From contig AP031356.1 in NCBI GenBank assembly GCA_037833965.1, positions 5,912,501 through 5,976,500 on the forward strand: a stretch of DNA of 64,000 nucleotides, written 5' to 3'. The notes under the pieces were generated by a model. That model made no database searches and was not told the DNA's origin. It worked only from the letters and a program-made list of their open reading frames with translations. Shown piece by piece: positions 1 through 19,100 of the stretch (positions within the stretch are counted from its first letter, which is position 1; each line of letters begins with the position of its first letter). The position numbers were made by a program, and so were the translations under genes. Source of the DNA: Marchantia polymorpha subsp. ruderalis (Eukaryota > Streptophyta > Marchantiopsida > Marchantiales > Marchantiaceae).

Positions 1-1190
1 GCAACACACAGAGTAAAAAGTGTCACGTTTAACAGACTTTTGTAGAGTTTGAATTCTCAGGCGACTGTCACTTCCAGAAATACTGCAGTGTTCGACTCGG
101 AGGCCACTCGGAGGATGCTCGACTCGGAGGTCACTCGGAGGATGCTCGACTCGGAGGATGCTCGGAGGACGCACAATGCAGCGTAGGTCACTCAACACAC
201 ACACACACACACCTGAAACTGGCAAAAGAACAACTCGGAGGTCGGTCAGGACCTTCGCTTAGGATTTCAGGGGGAAAGTATCTCAAAAGTTCACTCAGAG
301 GCTCTGCAGGTAGTGACTCCCACTCCGGCTTTTACTGCCCTTCCGCTAGGAACTAGCGTAGGGAACCCGGACTGGACTTCCCACTTCGGAACGAAGTCCC
401 TCATACGCAGTGGACGTCACCCTCGATTCACACCAAACGCAGAGAGTACAGGCCCGACTGAGAACTCAACTGAGACACAATCCAGTAACACACACACACA
501 ACCTGAATTGCAAACCAAGGCTTACACGAAGTAATAAAACTTCACTTTGGTATTCAGGGGAAACTTCCCGTATGAGTACAATCAGGATATGTCACTCGAA
601 GGAGTAAGGGGGGACTGTTCAAGTCTCTAACTCGCAGCCGGCTCTGAGCATCAGAAATCACCCGCAGGTGCAGATCCGCACTACTCAAGTCTCTAACCGG
701 GTACTAGCTCTGAACATTCAGCCGAAGGCCTTCAGCTACAACATACGGTAACTTCGCTATGCTGCAGCTTCTCTACGTGGTGCCAAGACCAAATGCACAA
801 ACACGCCAAGAAAGTGAGTTCCTGATCTGCACTTCCGAAACTGGAAGAGTCCCAAGGCTAAACGCCTTGATCTACTTTACATCCTCTAAGGTTCTAACTA
901 ACACTACACTGCACTACCTGCTAGGGTGCGAGCCGCAACAGATCTTACACCTAAGGAGTCGGCGGCTGCCTTCCCCTCTAACTTACAACCTAAATCTAAC
1001 CCTAACCCTAAATCTGAATCCTAAGCCTACTGCACAGAGCCGCCAGCGTCTTTACATCCAAGATCTGAGGCTGAATATTTGCAGGCATGCGTGGCCGACT
1101 GAGATCAACGGTCCCACCAAATTTCAGATCCATCCGACCGTCCATCGCAAAGATATGGCCTCCGCAAGATCTCTGAACCGCATCAGGTTT
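1..1190. repeat. Complex degenerate repeat region
   Basis: This stretch has no recognisable gene. A CTCGGAGGATG-type motif recurs around 95-180, and related CTCGGAG words recur to about 300. Two stretches look like diverged copies about 300 bp apart: an AC microsatellite followed by CCTGAA and, further on, a TTCAGGGG-like block (about 185-300 and 480-590). A CAAGTCTCTAAC block recurs near 627 and 683. A short CTAACCCTAACCCTAAAT tract lies at 996-1013. Short open frames here change frame between copies and have no family resemblance, so I read the region as non-coding satellite-like or retroelement-derived DNA. Confidence 0.6.
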
Positions 1191-1238
1191 GCCGACCTCG
1201 AGTTCGCCGACTTGAAGTTCGCCGACCTCAAGTTTGCC
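1191..1238. repeat. 15-bp minisatellite, short array
   Basis: Three units of the GCCGACCTCGAGTTC / GCCGACTTGAAGTTC type lie head to tail. It is the same unit as the longer array at 1503-1771 and forms part of a larger duplicated block. Confidence 0.85.
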
Positions 1239-1328
1239 GAAGGCGTTGATCGCCGAAGACGCACTTCCGCACCTTTGCCTATTTGTAACAGTCACTCCCG
1301 ACACCCATAACTCACAGATCCTTGATCA

Positions 1329-2004
1329 GTTTCAAGAGTTCTTGGGCTCGTTGGAACGAGCGCGTCGAGCTCTTTCTAACGAGACCCTAATTGAGTCAAA
1401 CCATTACGAGTTGAAAGAGTTATGCCGGTTTTATCCTTCGCCAAAGGCACACTGTCGAAGGCTTGTTATCTGTTATCGCCGAAGGCGCCCGCACGATGTT
1501 TTGCCGACTCCGAGTTCTCCGACCTCGAGTTCGCCGACCTCAAGTTTGCCGACTCCGAGTTTGCCGACTTGAAGTTCTTTGACCTCGAGTTCGCCGACCT
1601 CAAGTTTGCCGACTCCGAGTTTGCCGACTTGAAGTTCTTTGACCTCGAGTTCGCCGACCCCGAGTTCTCCGACCTCGAGTTCGCCGACCTCAAGTTTGCC
1701 GACTTGAAGTTCTTTGACCTCGAGTTCGCCGACTTGAAGTTCTTTGACCTCGAGTTCGCCGACTTGAAGTTGACCCGAAGACGTCCGTCGCGGAAGGCGA
1801 ACATCTAGGGCCGAAGGTGGATATTCTGCCGACGACGAACTCCTTCCGCCTATCCGTAGGCGTTCTTCTTCGCATCTTCCGACAGTCACAATTCCCTGAG
1901 TCCTCATCCGTTCCAGGCATTCTTGGGCTCGTTAAAACCAAAACGTCAAGTTCTTTCCAACAAGACCCTAAGTAACTCAAGGCGTTAAGAATTGAGGAAG
2001 TTAT
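1329..2004. repeat. Larger direct duplication around the minisatellite
   Basis: The block at 1329-1424 (containing TTCTTGGGCTCGTT and, later, AAAGAGTTATG) recurs in diverged form at 1911-2004 (containing TTCTTGGGCTCGTT and GGAAGTTATG). Each copy is preceded by minisatellite units and a stretch with CGAAGACG-like words. The spacing is about 580 bp. This is a higher-order tandem duplication, with the long 15-bp array sitting in the second copy. Confidence 0.7.
1503..1771. repeat. 15-bp minisatellite, about 18 units
   Basis: About 18 tandem 15-bp units, variants of GCCGACCTCGAGTTC, GCCGACTTGAAGTTC and GCCGACTCCGAGTTT. Because 15 is a multiple of three, one frame stays open across the array on each strand. 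The plus frame (open 1422-1808) reads as pentads such as FADLK, FADLE, FADSE and FFDLE; two minus frames are open too. Variant units are interspersed, so the array expanded by repeated unequal exchange. There is no evidence of a promoter or intron structure, so a protein product is unproven. Confidence 0.9.
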
Positions 2005-2230
2005 GAGTGATCTACCGCGGAAGGTGCTCGAAGCGAGTCCTGCAGCGTGAACCGCCCGTTCCATTCCAAGCGTTCCATTGTGGCCTAAGCCCAAAACCTC
2101 TTGACTGTCCTCGATCCTCTTTTTACTCTGGCTTTGCGTACCGATTACTATTTACAGCTGCTACCACGGTACTTACTAATCAAAAATGTTTTAGTTCCGG
2201 CAAAAAACAAAAAGTGGGTTACCACACTTA
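2005..2230. other. Spacer before foldback units
   Basis: About 225 bases with no repeat or coding signal that I can support. A 74-codon open frame at 2007-2231 has no recognisable motif. Confidence 0.5.
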
Positions 2231-2235
2231 GTATG

Positions 2236-2325
2236 AGAGTAATAATATAGGTTAGAGAGGTGAATAAAATTCCTTGACATGAGTTAAGGTGAGATTGTTG
2301 AGTTATCTCTGTATATTATTACTCT
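2236..2325. repeat. Foldback unit, copy 1
   Basis: A 90-bp unit bounded by perfect 14-bp inverted repeats, AGAGTAATAATATA at 2236-2249 and its complement at 2312-2325. The centre contains GAGTTAAGGTGAGATTGTTGAG, which resembles the polypurine tract and LTR-start junction found further right at about 2555-2580. The unit is repeated with a 101-bp period. Confidence 0.85.
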
Positions 2326-2336
2326 ATCTTGGTATG

Positions 2337-2426
2337 AGAGTAATAATATAGGTTAGAGAGGTAACTGAAATTCCTTGACATGAGTTAAGGTGAGATTGTT
2401 GAGTTATCTCTGTATATTATTACTCT
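2337..2426. repeat. Foldback unit, copy 2
   Basis: A near-identical tandem copy of the unit at 2236-2325, displaced by 101 bp, with the same 14-bp inverted repeats at 2337-2350 and 2413-2426. The high identity between copies indicates a recent duplication. A third, left-half-only copy (2512-2571) leads directly into the LTR. Confidence 0.85.
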
Positions 2427-2511
2427 ATCTTGTAATGGCTACGGTTTAGTTCCAGTTAACTCTCGTTTAAAGAGAGAACTTCAGTCAGGATTCTGTCTAG
2501 AACTTTCCGCT

Positions 2512-2854
2512 GAGTAATAATATATGTTAGAGAGGTTATTGAGACTCCTTAACGTGAGTTAAGGGGGAGATTGTTGATGTTAACTCTGGTTAAGGAGTTA
2601 ACTTAGGTTAGTTAACCAAGGTTAACCGCATATGTAGCTATTTATAGCTTAGAGTGGTTAACTACCTTGGGTATATATACCCTGAGCGTGATAGGAAGAA
2701 CTTCACTTCAAGCATTCGAGCAGTAAAACTCTCTAGTACTCTTCTCCCCGTGGACGTAGCCCTTGAGGGTGAACCACGTTATACTCTTGTGTCTCTGGTG
2801 TCTCTGGTATCAGTGTAACTGAATGATGAGTGGTTCTTAGTTCTAACGTTTACA
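2512..2854 (+). mobile_element. Ty1/copia retroelement 3' end: polypurine tract and LTR
   Basis: A purine run ending AAGGGGGAGAT (about 2561-2571) precedes TGTTGATGTTAACTC. This is the usual polypurine tract to 3' LTR arrangement of plant copia elements. The LTR runs from 2572 to about 2854 (TG...CA, about 283 bp). Its 3' part contains CCGTGGACGTAGCCC and GTGAACCACGTT, a combination I recognise from plant copia LTRs. No reverse transcriptase or integrase is recognisable upstream and no second LTR is seen, so this is a truncated 3' fragment. The exact 3' border is inferred from the terminal CA and could be off by a few bases. Confidence 0.75.
2669..2682 (+). promoter_or_regulatory. TATA box in the copia LTR
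   Basis: GGGTATATATACCC is a self-complementary TATA box about 97 bp inside the LTR. Upstream, in the U3 part, GTTAAC occurs five times (2579, 2597, 2611, 2621, 2657), several within GGTTAA, which resembles GT-1-type boxes. The arrangement fits an LTR promoter; activity is inference. Confidence 0.55.
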
Positions 2855-2879
2855 GATCAACCATTCAATGTCAAAGAGA

Positions 2880-3470
2880 AGTCAACGTCCAATTTTGCTT
2901 AAGAACAATTTCAGCATGGGCAGCAAAATGCGGTAAAGCTCCGTAATTTACATCAGATTTGTTCGCATTGACGGCAGATCGTATCCATTTGTGAGCACAG
3001 ATATCATCAGCTTGACTCCACATTAGCTCATGGTCTTATCACCGCCGATATAATCTACAACTGCGTTCTCATACTTCTGCAATGTAGGTTTCGATAACAC
3101 AGATTTGCCAATCGTGGACTACGTCAAGCACTTGACGAGCAATTTGAAGTGAGATGTTTCGCTAACTTTGACTGAGTGTGCTGATTTTAAATGTATCTTC
3201 CAACCTAACGCATTGGTATTTTAGTAGTATCATTTTTTGCACAACATGCATTTGCGTTTGTACTGCTACTTTGAGGTATCGCGCGATTGCTGATCGTGGA
3301 CATACATCCACGGCAAATTGAGCTTCTGTCGCTTACACTTGGAGGTGGTCGAGATCACCACAGAGATAAGTTCCACAAAGTTGTTGTTTTTCTCTTTGTT
3401 GTTGCAGTCAAACAAGTCAACGCTACTGAAAATTTCGTCGGCATCGTCGACATCACTCATCTTGATTCTT
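2880..3470 (-). pseudogene. Broken reading frame, possible zinc-finger fragment
   Basis: The minus strand has a 64-codon open frame (3266-3460) beginning MSDVDDADEIF and rich in Asp and Asn. Past its stop, in the same general direction, the translation gives a CxxC pair followed about 20 residues later by a HLKSAH-like stretch, the spacing of a BED-type finger. Then comes a coherent but shifted frame (about 2880-3020). Stops and shifts interrupt it. A decayed transposase N-terminus is possible, but I cannot assign a family. Confidence 0.3.
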
Positions 3471-3479
3471 GATCATTAA

Positions 3480-6400
3480 GACTATCGACATATCAGTCTG
3501 TTCACACAACTGGGGCGGCATAATTAACCAACTTAACAAAAGCCGCCAATTAATCAAGCCGTAATCAAGTACAGAATTAACCAAGCCGCCAAGTTAACTT
3601 ATAATTACCCCGGTAAGGGATAGGCAAATGACATTACCTTTACTCTACCATCTATCTAATCCAATGGTTACCTTTACATATTTACACGTGACCATTAACT
3701 TTTACCCGTCAATAAAAGGTATATTTTTAAAAAAATATTAAATCTAATATCTAAAACATATTTATCACTTAAATAATTAATTATTTGACTGATCATAAAA
3801 AATTTAAGAATTCTGATCTTATTTTATAAAATTCAGTTTTGAAATCATTTGGATTTGATAAAAAGCTTTTAGCTCATAAATTAAATAAATCTATTAAAAC
3901 TGCAATTAAAAAATTAGTTATTTAGCATTCAACAAAATATTGAATACATATTTCAAATCATCAAATTGAAAAATAATAACTAACTAATCAAAATGTCATC
4001 CAAGATTTTTTAAGATTTAAATTTTGTAAGAAGTTGTTATGATAAGTTTTATGCAAAATGCATCAACTTCTTCGCAATATTTGTGGAAAAATTAATAAAT
4101 CTTACATTTCAAACAAAAATTTGATTTTCAATCGATATGATAATGATGATACTTTTTTTTCTCTTTTTAATTCAAACAAAAAAATTGCATTAAAAAATAT
4201 CAATTTTATTATATATTTTATTATTTCAATTATTATTGAAAAAATTCAAAAATTCTATGTTCTTTTTCACTATCAAAAATAATATTTTTACTCCATTTTA
4301 TTATTTTTTAATTGAATATATTCATTAAAAAAAATTTTATCAAGTATTATTTGTTCAAAAAAATAATAATATGATTCCAATTAAAAATCAATCATGTAAC
4401 TGCAGAAAAAATAATATATTTAGGTTTATTATATATAATTTTATAAAATAAAATTATCTTTGAATTCTAGCTTGAAAAAATATTTGTTTTTGGATTTAAA
4501 AATATATTTTTTACATAAAATTCATATTTACTTTGTCATTCTATGTATGTGAATTCTATGTGTTTTAAAAATAAAAATTAGGCACAATCAAAATGAAAAA
4601 TATGAGTCAAAAGAGTATGGCAATATTCATATTAGCAAAATCATTTAGAGGATTTTATTATTGTATACATATGATATATGATGAAGTTAAAACACATAAC
4701 GTCTGGAATATAAATTTTGTAAGGTAATAATGGCAAATCCATGTGCAAAATCACAATGTTTGATTTTAAACTTAAGTGATATTATGCTTTGTTAAACAAA
4801 AAAAATACATTTCAAATGCATGTACGATGAAGTCTAATAGAAAAAAAATGTACATCACTTTTCAATAAGATGACATTTTGACAACATATACTTACTCCAC
4901 TAAAAAAATTATATTTACAAGAAATTTTGATTAATATTTAATGTTGTTTAGGTTTTTTTACACATTACAATTGATCTAGAATTGAATTTAATTTTAACAT
5001 TGTCAAACTAGTATAGAGATAAGACACATGATTATTCTCAACTAAACTATGTGCACATACTAGAAAATTCAATTCTAATCTTTGGACTATATAGTTAAAT
5101 CCTAACATCAATTAATGAAATCAATATCATTTTTATAATATGGCATCACTTGAAAATTGTATTTCAGATATTTTCAGATGAAAAGATTATGCACTTTTCA
5201 AATTTGTGTTCATGATATGAGCAAATGAAAAACATGATTATGTTATCACAAAAAGTAAAATTCAAAGTATTTTTTTTGAAATTAAAAACTGAAATATAAT
5301 TTTGATTATAACAATTATCCAATTGGATTTAAGGGATGTAAATTTTGGTTTAAATTACCAAAAAAATGGTACAATTGTTGTTTTTGCTATTTTAAAAATT
5401 GAAGAATTCAAATGCATTGGATACAATATCATTTAAAAGATATTTGATTCATTACATTTTTTTATTTGAATCAAAATTAATCATATAAAGAAAATTATTA
5501 TATCATTTTCAAACATGAAAATGAATGAGTGAGTAAAATTAAACATTAAAAAAAAATTATGTACATGTAAAGATTTTTAGCTAGTTAAAACTGAAATAGA
5601 ATTTACTTAAGATGAAGTTATAGTTATATAATGTAATATTTATAATTGTCACGTCAACGATTTGTCTGGTTAATAGATAGAGAGTATATGTGTTAGTTGA
5701 TTGTGACAGGTCAACAATCTCTGTGCTTGTTAGATCATCCGTCATATCATCATTTCGCTATTAGTTGATGATGCAGATGAGATTTTATATCTTTGTATTT
5801 GTTCTTTAGAAGATCAATATAAGGGACACTAGAACCTGTATATGCATCTCTCATTTTCAGGGTTGTGTTTGATTTTCGAGTAAGCTATTATCTTGAATAC
5901 TTATGTTACAATTCTATCAAAGTTATCATGTTTTTCTCTAAAATAGTGGATTATCTCTCATGAAGATAGCATTTAGTTTTTGAGAGTTTATAATTTCTAG
6001 CAGAGATCATTGATCTATATGTAAAGAGAGTTAAAAACTTGTGGTTTGCAAATATGGAAGTGTCTAAGAAAAAACTCCAATGTCGCAATGGCCAATCTCC
6101 AACTTACTTGATATTCATCTTCGTATAATGGAGAATAATGATTTCCAAATGGATATCGTGGCATATTGGGATGCAACATTTTTTATTAGAGTGATGAAGT
6201 CAAGAGTGTCATTGATAGATATTACCAATCGGTTAGTTAAAGAGAGACATGGAATTGTATCATCTACCTTCTATAATGAATGAATCTAGATAGATACGTA
6301 GTCTCTAATTCAACTCAATACATATGTAGGGATTTAGAGAATGTATCGACAAAAGAGACTATATGGAGAATGTTTGTGAAAAATTATGGTGAATAATTTT

Positions 6401-7200
6401 ATAGAGCTGTCATAGATTCACTTCTGCCTTTTGTGACTCTTGAGAGCTTGAATAATCATCATACTTACCTTGTATTCAAATGAAAGTTGGACCAAATACG
6501 AGAATAAAAATAACTTCCGACACACAAATTGTGGTTTGCCCATACTAAGTTTACGAGATATATCAAAATCTTTATTCAAAGATACTTCACATTGTTTGAG
6601 GCAAGTTAAATCTCGTCCCTCATATATATCTACATCAGAAACCCTAGAATTATTACTAACTATGGTAACTAATCCTAGTTCTAATTTGAGTTAGTTTAAC
6701 TTGAATTTAGCTCGAGACTTGAATTGACCATAATAAGCAAAAGTAATCATGGGAATATCACTAGATATGGGTGAGAAATTTAATACTATCATGGATGAAT
6801 TGATTAAAATTATTTTATTTTTATTTTCACAATAAAAAATTATAAGAATATTTTATTAGATTGAGTTTCCTTTGGAAAAAGTTTGTGTGAAATTAATTTT
6901 TTATAAATATAAATTATTATTCTTGAATCAATTAAAAAAATATTTTTAATTTTAATTCTAATCTTTATTCAATATTTACTAAAAAAAAATTTGAGTATGG
7001 ATTTACTCAGAAACTCATAGATTTATTGTTTAACTTTATTTAAAAAGACTAATTTAATAACGCTTATGATGAACGATTCTTTTTCAAATTATTAACCAAA
7101 TGTCTATCAACTCATACCGCATCACCGATCATATGAGACAATGTTGTGGAGATATCATGGAAAGAAAAGCACATAAAAACAGTCGCACATGCAAACGAGC
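3480..7200. other. AT-rich gene-free stretch
   Basis: Very AT-rich, full of A and T runs, with stops in every frame. At 3511-3611 there are AAGCCGCCAATTAA-like repeats arranged partly as an inverted repeat (GGGGCGGCATAATTAACC against TTATAATTACCCC). An LTR-like segment sits at 5583-5894. Open frames at 4058-4282, 6080-6283 and 6470-6694 show no recognisable domain. I read the stretch as old, decayed transposon DNA. Confidence 0.6.
5583..5894. mobile_element. LTR-like segment, copy A of an AT-rich family
   Basis: This segment aligns by eye with 23051-23350. The order of blocks is the same: a GTTAAAACTGAAATAGAA block, GTCACGTCAAC, a second GTCAACAATC block, a GTCATATCATCA block, a pyrimidine run with TTTGT, then ACCTGTATATGC-type sequence before a run of short repeats. 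The pattern suggests a diverged LTR or solo LTR of the same family. Ends and target-site duplications were not found. Confidence 0.45.
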
Positions 7201-9244
7201 AAACAAGAGAAGAGAGAAATGATCAAACCATTTTACAATACCCTATTGAAGAGACACATAAACAGTATCCGAATCGATAGACATTATTGCTTTCACGTAT
7301 TTTCTTTAGTTTATGGACATAAAGAAGGTATGCCCGCCTGATGACCTCACCTTACTAAATTGTTCTGATTTGCAATATCTCTGTGCACGAAAGTGGTCTA
7401 GTCCTGGATCCAGTAAAGCACGACAGTAGATTCGTATAATAGCGCTTTGGAAACTGTTCGCACCTTTAGACTAAAGCTATCTTCTACAAAAAAGGCAGGT
7501 CAGATAACAGATAGGATGAACATTTTCTAATACCTGAAAATGGTCACGTCGGAATGGGAAATGCTGCTATCCTGTAACCGGTCTGTAAAACGAAGAATAT
7601 ATATAAAAATTATTATTACATATTTTGCTTGTGTGTAAATCCCTCCAGCTCTTGAGAGGTACTGAAGGTGCGATTGGTACAATCTCATCTTCTTACACTT
7701 ACTCTGAAGATACGAAACTCATACACGCCTGCAAAAACTCTTCTGGATTTGCAACACTTGTACTAATGACTGCATTACGGTAAGATATACCCTAATGTAG
7801 TCTTACATGTGTATGATATGGTAAAGGATTTGTTAAAATGAGACCAAAACGCCACGTTGAATTCTACACGTCTGGACAGTTTGGCACAAGCACACTTTAA
7901 ATCATAAGAAATTGAATATTCGCAATCCTCCGATAAAGCTAGATTCCTGTAAAAGGCTTCAGAGGATCAAAAGTGCATGACTAAACCGCAAGCAAGTAAA
8001 AATGTTGACACGTAGGGAATAGAAGTTGAATTGACAAAATTTCTCATTGCGTAAAGTCCTTAGCCATGGGACAATGTCATGAATCCAGAGGAAAAATCTT
8101 TGCCTCAAGTCAAGATACATGACTGACGACTTCATGAGACTAATAATCGCTGTAAGAAACAAAGTGAAGGTGATCGCAGCGGACGCAGCTCACTCAATAT
8201 TTGCTGAGGACAGATGTGATCATATTGGAATTAGCCCGTCTGCATTGCTCCACTTGTTCGCTGGGTATTGTTAAAGAACTGGGTCTATCCTTGCCGTAGA
8301 CTTTCATCAGCTCTCAATCACCTTCAGCTTCACCTTTATTCCGCATGAGCCCCCCGGCCTATCATCGTACGTTTATAACTGAAGTGCACGCTGGTGAGCT
8401 TTCAAATGACCTATCTATATTTTGCAGAATCCAACTTGGCTTGCCAACTGGGTTATACGGCAAATGACGTAGAATTGAGACCACATTACACACATGAGGG
8501 AGCATTGAGTCCACAGAAGAACAGTGGTCTTCATTTGATCCCTCGTAAGGAATGCTTCGTGGCACTTGTATAAATTTACATCAATGACAAAATTGATTGT
8601 CCGGATTTTGACAACTGATCTGTGACTTCGAAGGGATGACTTGACAACAACATGCCCTGGATTTGCTAGCACAGTTCAACGGCAAGGCAAGCAATTCTCA
8701 CTTATTAACACCAGAAGCTTATGTTTGGCATGTCAGGTCGAGCAAACCGATTATCCAGTCAAGCCAGGACTCATCAGATTACTTCTCAAATCCAGGAAGA
8801 ACGTTGGAAGGAAAAACATCATGGGGGTCTGGATACAAAAGCTGTGTCTTCCCCTGCACATACGGAGATTCGATAACAGAAGAGTGTCAGATACTCGAAG
8901 CTTGAAGCCCACTCTGCAAACGGTCGATTGTCTGCCCTTCAAAGTGCTTGTATAGGTAGACTACACGTTTCACTAGCATGTCATGTTCATGCCTTCTGAA
9001 GTATTCATTAGGAAGTCGCATCTTCGCCTTGAAGTTTCGAAAAATAAAAATTGCTCACGCTTTGCGTAAAAATCCAGAACTGCTCAGAAAAGCACATCTA
9101 TGAAAGTGGCTATTTCTGTGTTGTTTAATACACCTTCCCAGGAATTTACTTCTAGCACAACAGGATCAAAAGGAGTTCGCACTTCATGCCAACTACTAAT
9201 GTAATCTTGCAATGCCTGACATGAACGAAAATATAGACGATTAC
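7200..9244. other. Sequence 3' of the isomerase gene
   Basis: Ordinary base composition, unlike the AT-rich block to its left. The right-hand end should contain the short last exon and 3' UTR of the isomerase gene, since only a few residues are missing after the exon at 9245-9352. Candidate acceptors exist (for instance one near 9152 giving a Lys codon and stop) but none is decisive. Open frames such as 8641-8955 (plus) match nothing I know. Confidence 0.5.
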
Positions 9245-17012
<7,768 letters not shown>

Positions 17013-19100
17013 GGCTCTCTAGACCGACAAGGGGGAAAACAAATTATTAGCTGCTGCAGCGGGCAAAGATCCACGACCCAATCTCCAATCACGAGACCAT
17101 CTCACATCTATCCCACCAATCTATCAGAAAGATAGCAAACCACCTGCAGCTCTACAAAAGCAGAGGTCCCCTCTCGCTCGTCCTTCTCCTCCACCCACTC
17201 CCCCTCCTTAACGTGGTTCTCAAACCCCACTCGTCAAACCGCTCGCTCGAATACCAAATCCGCCCTCTCCCACCCGCAACTCAAACCCCTCGATTCCCAC
17301 GCCCCGCACTTCTGCCACGACGACGCGAAATTCGTAACGATAAACCCAGTGAAGAACCCGCTTCTACTCTACCTCCGCGACTCCAACCGAGCCCTACCTC
17401 TTTCCGGTCCCGACCTCCAACCAATTACAAGTCTGAATTCATACAGAGTCCACGACCTCGAAGTTTGGGACCCACCATGTTCCAGGTCACGATTACGTCA
17501 TAGTCAGAAGAGAAAGCCGGTCATTTGTACTCGGTCTCTTCCCGTATACCTACGATATTATTCTGATATTTACGGTGGGGGCCACTACACCTGACAGCTC
17601 ACAATGCTCCGGAATATTCTCACCCCAGCGGTCCCAATTCGACAAGAGGCTGGGAACTACAGAGCTGTTATTTTGATTGGTAGAATCGAAGGTCCGACGA
17701 GGCGTCAATGCTTCGCGACGATGGGCAAGGCTCGAGCTCTGGACCCTGACGAGAACAGAGAGAGTCGGAGAAGGTCGTACTGATCTTTGGCGACCCCGCG
17801 CTACGGTCAAAACCAGCGAAAAAACCGACGAGGAGGGCGAAAACCACCCGGAGGCTTACCTGAAGGTGCTGACACTTGTGCTAATGTGAAATTTCGGAGC
17901 GTTATTGAGGACCTGGTGAAGCACGTGGCAGGCGCAGGAGGAGTCTGCAGAGCGCGTGTGGCTTCGGCTTTTCAACGACCCGAAAGAGGCACCGGCATGA
18001 GCTCTCCTCTGTTACCAGTTCCAGTTGTCGCGGTGGCTGAAGAAAGAGTTGTGAAGGCTCTTTCTATGGCTTCCCGTGCTGTCTCGTCCGTGCAAAGAAA
18101 AGGGACTGCAAACGATGCGCACCCCACTCCACTGCGACTAACAGCTTTGCCTCCGCGCTATCTATAATCTATGAAGCGCGAGAGCTTCCTACCTCTCCCT
18201 CCCACTCCCTCGCGCTGCTGTTCCTCATAATAGTGCCTTGTCCTCTCGCATATGCTAAACCTCATATTCCCACCAAACACGACCTACGCCCGACGACGGG
18301 TGTGGACTCACGAGATCTCCATCCTTTTCATCGAGGGAGAAGCGCCCACCGAGACCCATGATGCGAGAGGAGGGAGAAATAAAGGAAAAAAAGAAACAAA
18401 GATGTTGAAGAAAATCAACGCAGCACGATTGCCGGGCTGGGCATGCATTAAAAGTCCGTGTTTTTTGGCTCTTTCTTCTCGTTAAGGTCTTCTCGCGGCG
18501 TACGTCGTCTCATCGAAGCCACCGGTGGCGACTTCCGAGGGCGTTCTCGAGCGCTTTCTGGGTTTTCCATCTCCGCGCTCCACCTCTTCGAGCCCCAAGG
18601 CTGCTCACTGTTCTCCTCCTCGAATGCTCGTCTTGCTCGTCTCGTCTCGTCTCGCGCTTGGCTCCTTCCTCCTCGTGAAGCTCCTCTTGTGCCCACCCCA
18701 TTCGCTTCGTCTCATCGAAACCGCCGGCCGCTCCTGTGCTCGGCCGGTTTCATCACCATCTTCCGTCCTGTCGCCTCGTCCGGTCCGCTGTCCTGTCCGC
18801 GCCTGCCCTCTTGACAACGGGCGGCTGCCGCGTTTGTCCCCTTATGATCATGACCGTACTGTCGAATTTCGCCACATTCTCATCTCACTCATTCCAATAA
18901 TGGTTTGTTCGTTACAGTGGTATATACTCAATGAGGTCCAGATTTGTAGGATAAAGTCTGGCTAGATTGTGAGTAGCATACTGTAATAACATCACAATAT
19001 GCCCTGAGACCGAGATACACTGACTACCGGATGTCAATTCAGTCTATTTTGTTATGTAATTAATGTTTATATTAGAACGTATTTATCATTTCGATGCTCG
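17013..19100. promoter_or_regulatory. GC-rich upstream island of the isomerase gene
   Basis: CG-rich sequence directly upstream of the minus-strand isomerase gene, probably leader plus promoter. Many short open frames overlap on both strands, as expected for GC-rich DNA. None has a recognisable domain. CT-rich runs occur around 17160-17210 and 18180-18240. A divergent plus-strand transcript starting here is possible but not shown. Confidence 0.4.

Noticed and set aside
996-1013. Interstitial telomere-like tract CTAACCCTAACCCTAAAT
   Set aside because: Only about two and a half units, within a degenerate repeat region; too short to infer a telomere relic.
8641-8955. Plus-strand 104-codon open frame 3' of the isomerase
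   Set aside because: No motif, no splice or promoter signals, and another frame is open over the same bases.
9150-9244. Last isomerase exon starting at 9215 (GCATTGCAAGAT...)
   Set aside because: It would need a 29-base intron, which is too short for plant splicing.
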